Under the pieces are notes generated by a model that saw only the letters and a program-made list of their open reading frames with translations, searched no databases and was not told where the DNA came from. DNA of 39,977 nucleotides from DASZQY01 sp036511595 (GTDB lineage Bacteria > Pseudomonadota > Alphaproteobacteria > Rhizobiales > Kaistiaceae): positions 1 to 39,977 of the forward strand of contig DATCBY010000030.1 of assembly GCA_036511595.1 (NCBI GenBank), read 5' to 3'. The position numbers and the translations under genes were made by a program. Numbering within the stretch: position 1 is the first letter of the stretch; each line of letters opens with the position of its first letter. Below, in pieces: positions 7,298-13,762 of this stretch.

Positions 7298-8029
7298 TCA
7301 AGCGTCTTCGTTCTTTTCCTCGGGACCCTTCATCGACTTAAGCTTGGCGAAGACGGCGCTTGCCTCGTCGGCGGCCTCGCGCTCGGGGCTGCGCTCCGGG
7401 CGGTTCGCGGCGGCGGCGGCAACAGCAGCGGCCGCGGTTGTGGTCGTCTCGGAGGCCGGCAGCAGCGTCGCCCCCTCGGGCGCAGTCGGCGGGTGCGGCG
7501 AATTCTTGGCCGCCTTCTCGACCTCGAAATCGAGGTCGATCTGCGAGCAAAGGCCGAGCGCGACCGGATCGGTCGGCTGCAGGTTATTGGCGTTCCAGTG
7601 GGTGCGGCTGCGGATCGATTCGATCGTCGGCTTGGTGGTGCCGACGAGCCGCATGATCGCCGCATCCTTCAATTCGGGATGATTGCGCAGTAGCCACAGG
7701 ATGGCGTTGGGGCGGTCCTGGCGGCGGGAGACGGGCGTGTAGCGGGGACCCTTGCGCTTGGAAGCGGGCGCGGCGCTGACGCGCTGTCCGGTCAGGCCAA
7801 GTTTGTGGGTCGGATCGGCCTCCGCCTTCTCGATGTCTTCGCGGGTCAACTGGCCGGTCAGAACCGGGTCGAGGCCCTTGATCGATTGTGCCGCCTCACC
7901 GTCGGCGATGGCCTGCACTTCCAGCGGGTGGAGGTGACAGAACTCGGCGATCTGGTCGAAGGACAGCGCGGTGTTGGCAACAAGCCAGACGGCGGTCGCC
8001 TTGGGCATCAGGGGAGTGGCGGTCGTCAT
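7298..8029 (-). CDS. trcR: TrcR (DUF1013) cell cycle transcriptional regulator
   Basis: A 243-residue protein of the alphaproteobacterial DUF1013 family, named TrcR in Pfam as a cell-cycle transcriptional regulator. The conserved part opens LMPKATAVWLVANTALSFDQ, continues FCHLHPLEVQAIADGEAAQ and a conserved KGPRYTPVSRRQDRPNAILW block, then a helix-turn-helix-like stretch HPELKDAAIMRLVGTTKPT. The last about 70 residues are Ala/Thr/Glu-rich and look disordered. The ATG at 8027-8029 is chosen because a purine run (AGAGAGAGAGAAC) sits just upstream as ribosome-binding site; the earlier frame to 8071 lacks one. That it acts in cell-cycle control is family knowledge, not visible here. Confidence 0.85.
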   Translation of the reverse strand: MTTATPLMPKATAVWLVANTALSFDQIAEFCHLHPLEVQAIADGEAAQSIKGLDPVLTGQLTREDIEKAEADPTHKLGLTGQRVSAAPASKRKGPRYTPVSRRQDRPNAILWLLRNHPELKDAAIMRLVGTTKPTIESIRSRTHWNANNLQPTDPVALGLCSQIDLDFEVEKAAKNSPHPPTAPEGATLLPASETTTTAAAAVAAAAANRPERSPEREAADEASAVFAKLKSMKGPEEKNEDA

Positions 8030-8167
8030 GAACAGTTCTCTCTCTCTCGCTCGCCGGATTTCGCGCGGCAAGCCCTATCCACAAGAAGGATGTAGGGAAT
8101 AGCGGCCTATATAGGGCGGTCACGCGCGGGACGCAAACCGTATCGCCGCAATCCAATGTTTGTTCGC

Positions 8168-9175
8168 TCAGCTTTCCTGAACGACGGTGAGAATGATCTT
8201 GCCGAAGTGGCTGGACCCTTCCATGCGGGCGTGCGCATCGGCGGCACGCCGCAGCGGATAGGTCGAATCTATGACCGGCGCTACCGCACGTTTCTCGAAA
8301 AGCGGCCAGACGTGCTCGTGCAGGCCGGCAGCAATCGAAGCCTTGAATGACACCGGGCGGACGCGAAGCGTCGACCCGGTGTGGGTCAGTCGCTTCGCCA
8401 TCAGCATGTGGAAATCGGCTTCGACGCGCGCGCCGTGCTGCGTCGCGATCTGGACGATGCGCCCCTCTTCAGCGGCTGCGGCATAGTTTCGCTTGACGTA
8501 GTCGCCACCCACCATGTCGAGAATGACGCTCGCTCCACGCCCGCCGGTCGCTTGCTGTACGCGTGCGACAAAGTCTTCGGTGGTGTAGTCGATGGCAAAG
8601 TCGGCGCCGAGTTTCATGCACGCGGCACAGCGCTCCGGGCTGCCCGCCGTCACGATCACGGTTGCGCCAAACGCCTTGGCGAGCTGGATCGCGGCGGTGC
8701 CGATGCCCGAGGCGCCACCGTGGATGAGTGCGGTTTCGCCGGCGGAGAGCTTGCCGCGCACGAACAGATTCGACCAGACGGTGAAGAACGTCTCCGGGAT
8801 CGCCGCTGCCTCCACCATCGATAAGCCATTGGGAACGGGGAGGGCGTTGGTCTCGTTGACGGCGCAGAATTCCGCATAGCCCCCGCCGGCGACCAGCGCA
8901 GTGACCTTGTGGCCGATCGCAAAGCGATTGGCACCGTTGCCATGGGCGATGACCTCGCCCGCGATCTCCAGACCGATGATGTCGGAGGCGCCGGGCGGCG
9001 GCGGGTACTTGCCCTGCCGCTGCATGACATCCGGCCGGTTGACCCCGGCGGCGTGGACGCGCACCAGGATTTGGCCGTCGCTTGGCACGGGCAGGGGACG
9101 CGTGACCGGCACGAGTACTTCCGGGCCGCCGGGCGCGGTCATCCCAATCGCCGTCATCGTCGTGGGTAGAGTCAT
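8168..9175 (-). CDS. NAD(P)H quinone oxidoreductase, PIG3/zeta-crystallin type
   Basis: A 335-residue medium-chain dehydrogenase/reductase without zinc ligands. It has the N-terminal GroES-like fold (VRVHAAGVNRPDVMQRQGKY, GLEIAGEV), the cofactor site with IHGGASGIGTAAIQLAKAFG, and the AGSPERCAACMKLGADFAID strand-helix that recognises the NADP phosphate. This profile matches the PIG3-like quinone oxidoreductases, which use NADPH to reduce quinones. Starts at 9211, 9175 and 9157 are all open and none has a clear ribosome-binding site; I prefer 9175. The gene converges with nothing and precedes trcR on the same strand with 138 bp between. Confidence 0.88.
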   Translation of the reverse strand: MTLPTTMTAIGMTAPGGPEVLVPVTRPLPVPSDGQILVRVHAAGVNRPDVMQRQGKYPPPPGASDIIGLEIAGEVIAHGNGANRFAIGHKVTALVAGGGYAEFCAVNETNALPVPNGLSMVEAAAIPETFFTVWSNLFVRGKLSAGETALIHGGASGIGTAAIQLAKAFGATVIVTAGSPERCAACMKLGADFAIDYTTEDFVARVQQATGGRGASVILDMVGGDYVKRNYAAAAEEGRIVQIATQHGARVEADFHMLMAKRLTHTGSTLRVRPVSFKASIAAGLHEHVWPLFEKRAVAPVIDSTYPLRRAADAHARMEGSSHFGKIILTVVQES

Positions 9176-9253
9176 GGGCCCGGGTCTACCGGTGCCCACC
9201 ACTGCTGACAACTGCGCCGCCCTCGACTAGCTTTCTGCGGAGAGGAGGTGGCC

Positions 9254-9445
9254 ATGGCGACACTCGACGAAGACGCACCAAAGAAAAAACTCGCCCAGGA
9301 GATGGGCGAGGATCTGTCGAAATTGTCGCTGGATGAACTCGCCGCGCGCGTCGCGCTGCTGCAGGCGGAGATCGCGCGTCTGGAAGCTACGGCCGAGGCC
9401 AAACGAGCCAGCGCTGCTGTCGCCGCCTCCTTCTTCAAGCCGTAA
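9254..9445 (+). CDS. DUF1192 small protein
   Basis: A 63-residue protein of the DUF1192 family, conserved in alphaproteobacteria and of unknown role. It shows the typical charged N-terminus (DEDAPKKKLAQEMGEDLS), LSLDELAARVALLQAEIARL as a coiled-coil helix, and the conserved RASAAVAASFFKP tail. The ATG at 9254 is preceded by GGAGG at 9244-9248 with 5-nt spacing, an excellent site; a GTG two codons upstream lies inside that site and is unlikely. Confidence 0.9.
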   Translation: MATLDEDAPKKKLAQEMGEDLSKLSLDELAARVALLQAEIARLEATAEAKRASAAVAASFFKP

Positions 9446-9524
9446 CGGAGCGTGCCGCGCCGGGACGCGCGGCTAGCGGGTGCCGCCCGATTTCGGAGCA
9501 ATCCCGTCGCTTTGGGCGAGAGCG

Positions 9525-9539
9525 TTAACCATTCCTTAA
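9525..9539. promoter_or_regulatory. CtrA-type box TTAA-N7-TTAA
   Basis: TTAA at 9525-9528 and TTAA at 9536-9539 are separated by exactly seven bases, the full-length CtrA recognition pattern known from Caulobacter and rhizobia. The site lies within the stretch GTTAACCATTCCTTAAG. If used as an activator site near -35, transcription would begin at about 9560-9567, just at the first hairpin of the RNA candidate. Binding is inferred from the motif. Confidence 0.6.
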
Positions 9540-9559
9540 GCTTTACGGAGCTTGACTAA

Positions 9560-9657
9560 AGCGTCCAGTCATCTGGATTTCGAGTGGCTCCTGTCCACTC
9601 TGTTTGACGCCTCCCTGTTTAAACTTTCAAAGAGCCGCCTCGTGCGGCTCTTTTTTT
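9560..9657 (+). ncRNA. Candidate small RNA of about 95 nt
   Basis: The segment folds by eye into three hairpins: TCCAG-TCAT-CTGGA (9564-9577), GAGTGG-CTCCTGT-CCACTC (9582-9600), and a terminator stem AAAGAGCCGC-CTCGT-GCGGCTCTTT with a T-run (9629-9657). The linker between the last two holds CCTCCC at 9610-9615, complementary to a Shine-Dalgarno, a feature seen in many alphaproteobacterial regulatory RNAs. A CtrA-type box lies 25-35 bp upstream. It could instead be the leader of the DUF1192 or rcdA transcript. No name can be given. Confidence 0.4.
9629..9657 (+). terminator. Strong intrinsic terminator
   Basis: A perfect 10-bp stem AAAGAGCCGC / GCGGCTCTTT with a 5-nt loop (CTCGT) runs into a stretch of seven or more Ts at 9648-9657. 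It is oriented to stop plus-strand transcription coming from the DUF1192 gene or from the small-RNA candidate, 118 bp before the rcdA start. Confidence 0.9.
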
Positions 9658-9774
9658 CGTGTCCGCGATGGCCTGTGGATTAGTGTGCATAACTCTGCGG
9701 ATGCGTTTGGCCCGAGGCTTGCGCAGTTGGCTGTCTGGTGTTCCCATGCGGAACATGTCCGGGGTGTGTGGCGT

Positions 9775-10305
9775 ATGAGTGAAGATCGTTCCTTGCGGAC
9801 TTGGCCAAGTCCGGCACCGGTAGCGTTTGTGCGCCGTCTGGCTGCCTCCGAGGCGTTCAAGGCGATGTTTCGTGAAGGCATGGCGTTGGTCGAGGAGACC
9901 GCGAGCTACCTGGATGGCGATGGCCGGCGGGAGTCGCATCGTCTCTCCCGGTCGACGTCGCTCGCTTACGCCACCGAGTCCATGCGGTTGACGACGCGGC
10001 TGATGCAGCTTGCCTCATGGCTTCTGTTGCAGCGCGCCGTCAACGAGGGCGATCTCAGCGCCGATCAGGCAAGTCAGGAGCGCTCAAAGGTCAAACTGGG
10101 CGGCATGTCATCGGCGACCGGGGGGCAGCCTTGGGATGACCTGCCAGCGCGGTTGCGTCTGCTGATCGAGCGCTCGCTGCGTTTGCAGGAGCGCGTCGTG
10201 CGGCTTGATGAGGCGCTGCGCAGGGCGCCGGCGGCCGAAGCGGGCGAAAACCAGGTGCGTCGGGTGCAGAACCTGATCGCCGGGGCCTTTGGCGCCGCCA
10301 AGTAG
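9775..10305 (+). CDS. rcdA: RcdA-family (DUF1465) regulator of CtrA degradation
   Basis: A 176-residue all-helical protein of the DUF1465 family, to which Caulobacter RcdA (175 residues) belongs. Conserved stretches are FVRRLAASEAFKAMFREGMA, LVEETASYLDGDGR, YATESMRLTTRLMQLASWLL and the C-terminal LPARLRLLIERSLRLQERV. In Caulobacter RcdA is an adaptor that, with CpdR and PopA, brings CtrA to the ClpXP protease at the cell pole. The ATG at 9775 gives the standard length; the open frame to 9604 would run through the terminator hairpin. A CtrA-type box lies about 240 bp upstream, which would make a feedback loop if it acts on this gene. Confidence 0.85.
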   Translation: MSEDRSLRTWPSPAPVAFVRRLAASEAFKAMFREGMALVEETASYLDGDGRRESHRLSRSTSLAYATESMRLTTRLMQLASWLLLQRAVNEGDLSADQASQERSKVKLGGMSSATGGQPWDDLPARLRLLIERSLRLQERVVRLDEALRRAPAAEAGENQVRRVQNLIAGAFGAAK

Positions 10306-10330
10306 TGGCGATTCCGCTTTCCGGAATGCA

Positions 10331-10356
10331 AAAGCCCCGGGCGACGCCGGGGCTTT
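10331..10356. terminator. Bidirectional terminator between rcdA and rpmE
   Basis: AAAGCCCCGG (10331-10340) and CCGGGGCTTT (10347-10356) form a perfect 10-bp stem with a GCGACG loop. A-rich and T-rich flanks on both sides let it work for plus-strand rcdA and for minus-strand rpmE, whose stop lies 24 bp away. Confidence 0.85.
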
Positions 10357-10379
10357 GCTCTTAGCCGGAAGAAAACCGA

Positions 10380-10610
10380 TTACTTCGTCGTCGCTGTGAA
10401 ACCGGCGTAGCGGCTCTTGAAGCGTGAAACACGACCACCGCGGTCGACGATGTGCTGACCGCCGCCGGTCCATGCCGGGTGGGTCTTGGGATCGATGTCC
10501 AGCGTGAGTTTCGCGCCCGGCTCGCCGTAAGTCGAGCGGGTAACGTACTCGCTGCCGTCGGTCATCACGACGGTGATCTCGTGATAGTCGGGATGAATTT
10601 CTTTCTTCAT
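10380..10610 (-). CDS. rpmE: 50S ribosomal protein L31
   Basis: A 76-residue ribosomal protein of the large subunit. It opens MKKEIHPDYHEITVVMTDG, followed by EYVTRSTYG, LDIDPKTHPAWTGG and the basic close RVSRFKSRYAGF. There is no cysteine, so this is the form without the zinc-binding Cys motif, usual in Hyphomicrobiales. The ATG at 10608-10610 is the family start; the longer open frame to 10664 is not. It stands alone, between the shared terminator and the OmpA-like gene on the same strand. Confidence 0.97.
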   Translation of the reverse strand: MKKEIHPDYHEITVVMTDGSEYVTRSTYGEPGAKLTLDIDPKTHPAWTGGGQHIVDRGGRVSRFKSRYAGFTATTK

Positions 10611-10715
10611 GGCTAGTGCCTTAAGAGTGGCCGGAACCCGGCGAAAAGCTTGGCCGAGGCGCAATGCCCAGCACTTCAGGCGGCGGTATAGCCCCGGTCC
10701 GAGGCAGAGGCAACC

Positions 10716-11744
10716 TCAGCGTTCGGTCAGTTTAAGTTCGATGCGGCGATTCTTGGCATAGGCGTCAGGAGTATTTTCATCGTCGAGCGGCTGGAACTCG
10801 CCGTAGCCGGCGGCCACCAGATGTTCCGGCGCTATGCCTTTGCTTGCCAGAAACTGGACCACCGAGATAGCTCGCGCGGCCGATAGATCCCAATTCGTAT
10901 GGAAGCGCCCGCCGCCGCTGATCGGTTGTTTGTCGGTGTGACCATTGACCTGCAGCACCCAGCCGATGTCGCCGGGGATCTCGGCGGCAAGCTGGGCCAC
11001 CGCGTCGGCGACCTTCGCCAGTTCGTCGTTGCCGGCCGGGCTGATCTGGTCCGAGCCGACCGGGAAAAGCACTTCCGACTGGAACACGAAACGGTCGCCG
11101 ACGACGCGGATATCGGGACGATCGCCGAGGATTTCACGCAGCCGCCCAAAGAAATCGGACCGGTAGCGCGACAGTTCCTGAACCCGTTGGGCGAGGGCAA
11201 CATTAAGGCGCTTGCCGAGATCGGCGATCTGGGTCTGGCTCTCCTTGTCTTTCGCCTCCGAGGCATCAAGGGCGGTCTCGATGGCGGCAATTTGGCGGCG
11301 CAGCGCGGCAATCTGTTCGTTGAGCAGTTCGACCTGGTCGAGTGCGCGCTGGCTGATCTGTTTCTCCGCGTCGAGTTGGCCACCGAGGGTAGCGACCTGC
11401 GATCCGGCCGCTGACCCCGCCGCGGTCTGCGCATCCAGCAATCCTTGCAGTCGCGTCTTGTCATTCTCGGCGGCGGCAAGATTTGCGCTCAGACTGGCGA
11501 GGTTGTCCGACATCTCACTCTTGGAGGCCTTCTCCAGCGCCAGCATCTCGGTGAGCTCGGCGATTTGGGCGTTGAGACGCTGCAGAACCGTATCCTTGCC
11601 CGTGATCTCGCGGCTGAGCAGGTACTGCACGAGGGCAAACAGCGACAGGAGGAAAATGAAGACGAGCAGCAGGTTTGTGAGGACGTCGACGAAACTCGGC
11701 CAATAGTCCGCGCGCGGGTTGACGCGGCGGGCGCGGGCGGCCAC
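10716..11744 (-). CDS. MotB/OmpA-like peptidoglycan-binding membrane protein
   Basis: A 342-residue protein with the layout of a stator B-subunit: a basic N-terminus, one transmembrane helix (about residues 16-44) beginning WPSFVDVLTNLLLVFIFLL with an Asp at the position of the proton-carrying residue of MotB, TolR and ExbD, then a coiled coil (about 47-195, Ala/Gln/Glu-rich), then an OmpA-type peptidoglycan-binding domain with NGHTDKQPI, NWDLSAARAISVVQFL, GYGEFQP and NRRIELKL. It follows its MotA-like partner by 6 bp. No flagellar gene is near, so this is probably not a flagellar motor. Comparable pairs are common in Hyphomicrobiales chromosomes, and their role is not known to me. Confidence 0.88.
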   Translation of the reverse strand: MAARARRVNPRADYWPSFVDVLTNLLLVFIFLLSLFALVQYLLSREITGKDTVLQRLNAQIAELTEMLALEKASKSEMSDNLASLSANLAAAENDKTRLQGLLDAQTAAGSAAGSQVATLGGQLDAEKQISQRALDQVELLNEQIAALRRQIAAIETALDASEAKDKESQTQIADLGKRLNVALAQRVQELSRYRSDFFGRLREILGDRPDIRVVGDRFVFQSEVLFPVGSDQISPAGNDELAKVADAVAQLAAEIPGDIGWVLQVNGHTDKQPISGGGRFHTNWDLSAARAISVVQFLASKGIAPEHLVAAGYGEFQPLDDENTPDAYAKNRRIELKLTER

Positions 11745-11750
11745 GGCGGG

Positions 11751-12806
11751 TTACTCCGCCGCCTGGGGCGGCTGCTGTAGCGCCTTGGCAATCGTCGCGA
11801 GCAGGACCTGAACGTCCTTCTGTTGCTCGCTCTGTGTCTCGACCCAGCCGCGCATCACCTGCTGTTCGCTGCGCATGTGCTGGACAAGGCCCTGGATGCC
11901 TTCGGCGAGGTTGGCCATGGCGGCGGTGGCGCGTGGCGTGCCGGCGCCGCCAGCTGTCTCGACGGTCGCGTCGGCGCCCTTGCCATCCTGAATACTGCGC
12001 GACAAACGCTCGATGGCGACGCGAAGATCTTCCGCCGTCGAACCGCCGCCGCGGGATTCCAGAAGCTCGGGATCGAGGTCGGTCACCGTGGAGAGCCAAT
12101 CTTCGAGATCGTTGTAGAACATGTTCTGGCCCTGGCCGGCCTGGAGATCGAGGAAGCCGAGGACGAGAGATCCGGCAAGGCCAAAAAGCGATGACGAAAA
12201 GGCGATGCCCATGCCTTTCAGCGGCGCTGCGAGGCCCGCCTTCAGGTCCTCGAAAATTACTCCGGTGTTCGACGAGGAAACGTCAAGCGACTGGATCGTG
12301 GCGGCAACTGCGGCGACGGTATTAAGCAAGCCCCAGAAGGTGCCGAGGAGTCCCAGGAAGATGAGCAGGCTGGTAAGGTAACGGCCCATGTCGCGATCTT
12401 CGTCGAGCCGCATCTGAATGGAGTCGAGGATCGAGCGCATGGTGGCAGTGGAGATCGCCATGCGGCCGATACGGTCGCCGAGCAGCGTTGCCATTGGCGC
12501 GAGTAGTATCGGCGGCCGATCCGCCTCCACGCCCGGCTCGGCAACCCGGAAGCTGTTCACCCAGCGAATCTCGGGGAACAGGCGGAAAATTTGCCGGAAC
12601 GAGAGGCCGATGCCAATCACCAGCACGGCGATGATGACGCTGTTCAGCCCCGGGTTGGCGCGAAAGGCGTTGACGACCTGAACGTACAGGATCAGGGCGA
12701 CAAAGGCGGCGATGATAAGGAAGATCGTCATCCGCCAGAGGTAGACCTGCGGACTGGCGAGCTTGTAGGGGTCGTATTCGCGTTGGCGGCGTTTGATACC
12801 CAGCAC
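11751..12806 (-). CDS. MotA/TolQ/ExbB-like proton channel protein
   Basis: A 351-residue inner-membrane protein. Hydrophobic segments lie at about residues 25-46, 54-72, 143-172 and 198-224; the third carries LLIFLGLLGTFWGLLNTV, the hallmark of the MotA/TolQ/ExbB family. A soluble tail of about 130 residues follows, Gly/Ala-rich with predicted helices near the end. The start is GTG at 12804-12806 with AAGAGG as ribosome-binding site. The downstream MotB-like gene is only 6 bp away, so the two surely form one complex: a proton-driven unit that pulls or presses on peptidoglycan. The ZorAB part of Zorya defence has the same architecture, but the other Zorya genes are absent. Confidence 0.88.
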   Translation of the reverse strand: MLGIKRRQREYDPYKLASPQVYLWRMTIFLIIAAFVALILYVQVVNAFRANPGLNSVIIAVLVIGIGLSFRQIFRLFPEIRWVNSFRVAEPGVEADRPPILLAPMATLLGDRIGRMAISTATMRSILDSIQMRLDEDRDMGRYLTSLLIFLGLLGTFWGLLNTVAAVAATIQSLDVSSSNTGVIFEDLKAGLAAPLKGMGIAFSSSLFGLAGSLVLGFLDLQAGQGQNMFYNDLEDWLSTVTDLDPELLESRGGGSTAEDLRVAIERLSRSIQDGKGADATVETAGGAGTPRATAAMANLAEGIQGLVQHMRSEQQVMRGWVETQSEQQKDVQVLLATIAKALQQPPQAAE

Positions 12807-12886
12807 GTGGTTGCCTCTTGCTCACCCCGCACAAATCGTAGCGTGAATTCGCGCCGGGGAGAAACGGCAAAAATCGGGTGGCTGGG

Positions 12887-13684
12887 CTAGGGGGCGGGCG
12901 TCGCGCCCAGAGTGGCGACCAGCGCGCTATGGATGGCCTCGTTGCCGGCAACGATCGAGCCGGAGTTGAGAGCGTCGCCATCGCCTCCGGCTCCGGTGAC
13001 GAGACCCCCCGATTCACGCAGGATGACGATACCGGCGGCGACGTCCCAGGGCGACAGGCCGTGATCCCAATAACCGTCGAGGCGACCGGAGGCGACCCAT
13101 GCAAGGTCCATCGCTGCCGAGCCCAGGCGGCGGACGCCGGCGGTCTGCAGCATCACGGGACGTAGTTCCCCGATGGCGGCATCGTGGCGGTTGCTGCCAA
13201 TGTTCGGCATGCCGGTGGCGACGACGGCATCAGCGAGCTTCTTGCGGGAGGCGACGCGCAGCCGCCGGTCGTTGAGAAATGCGCTTTGGCCGCGCTCGGC
13301 GACATAAAGTTCGTTGAGGATCGGATTGAAAATGACGCCGGCTACGAGCTGCCCCTCGCGCTCCAGTGCCAGCGAAATGGCGAAGAGTGGAATGCCGTGG
13401 AGGAAGTTGGTGGTGCCGTCCAGGGGATCGACGATCCAGCGGTTGGTGGCATCGGTTCCGGCAATCACGCCGCTTTCCTCGGTCAGAAACGCGTAGCCCG
13501 GCCGAGCCTTGCGCAATTCCCCAACCAAGGTGTCCTCTGCGCGCTGGTCGGCTGCCGAGACGAAGTTCCCCGGTCCCTTCAGCGAGACCTGCAGGTTCTC
13601 GACCTCGCCAAAGTCGCGCACCAGGCCGCGGCCGGCTTTGAGCACGGCGTTGACCATCACGTTAAGAAGCGCGCTACGGGCCAT
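12887..13684 (-). CDS. Inositol monophosphatase family protein (SuhB-like)
   Basis: A 265-residue Mg2+-dependent phosphatase. Metal-site motifs are FLTEESG (Glu), IVDPLDGTTNF (about residues 83-93) and WDVAAGIVILRESGG near the end. This set defines the IMPase family, which covers SuhB-type inositol-1-phosphatase, histidinol phosphatase and related enzymes; the exact substrate is not fixed by sequence alone. The N-terminus MARSALLNVMVNAVLKAGRG is typical, which favours the ATG at 13682-13684 over the longer frame. It follows the Sel1-repeat gene and precedes the MotA-like gene, all on the minus strand. Confidence 0.93.
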   Translation of the reverse strand: MARSALLNVMVNAVLKAGRGLVRDFGEVENLQVSLKGPGNFVSAADQRAEDTLVGELRKARPGYAFLTEESGVIAGTDATNRWIVDPLDGTTNFLHGIPLFAISLALEREGQLVAGVIFNPILNELYVAERGQSAFLNDRRLRVASRKKLADAVVATGMPNIGSNRHDAAIGELRPVMLQTAGVRRLGSAAMDLAWVASGRLDGYWDHGLSPWDVAAGIVILRESGGLVTGAGGDGDALNSGSIVAGNEAIHSALVATLGATPAP

Positions 13685-13762
13685 TGATATGTTCCGGCGG
13701 AGGGGCGTCTCTCCACCACACTTCGCCGCCGCATACAAGCCGCGGCGGTCCGCATCGAGCAG

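Larger units (their letters stand above)
9446..9774. other. 329-bp intergenic region with CtrA box, three hairpins and an intrinsic terminator
   Basis: No protein gene is supported here; the frame that covers the right part merely extends rcdA upstream. It holds a CtrA-type box at 9525-9539, hairpins at 9564-9577 and 9582-9600, and an intrinsic terminator at 9629-9657. From 9658 to 9774 I see no clear promoter, although one must exist if the terminator is efficient, since rcdA begins at 9775. Confidence 0.6.

Noticed and set aside
9604..9774. N-terminal extension of rcdA
   Set aside because: The extra frame starts within 25 bases of a strong terminator and encodes the hairpin itself; the ATG at 9775 gives the normal RcdA length.
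10716..12806. Zorya (ZorA/ZorB) anti-phage system
   Set aside because: The two-gene layout agrees, but no helicase, nuclease or ZorC/D/E gene lies nearby, and the neighbours are housekeeping genes. Kept as an unexplained stator pair.
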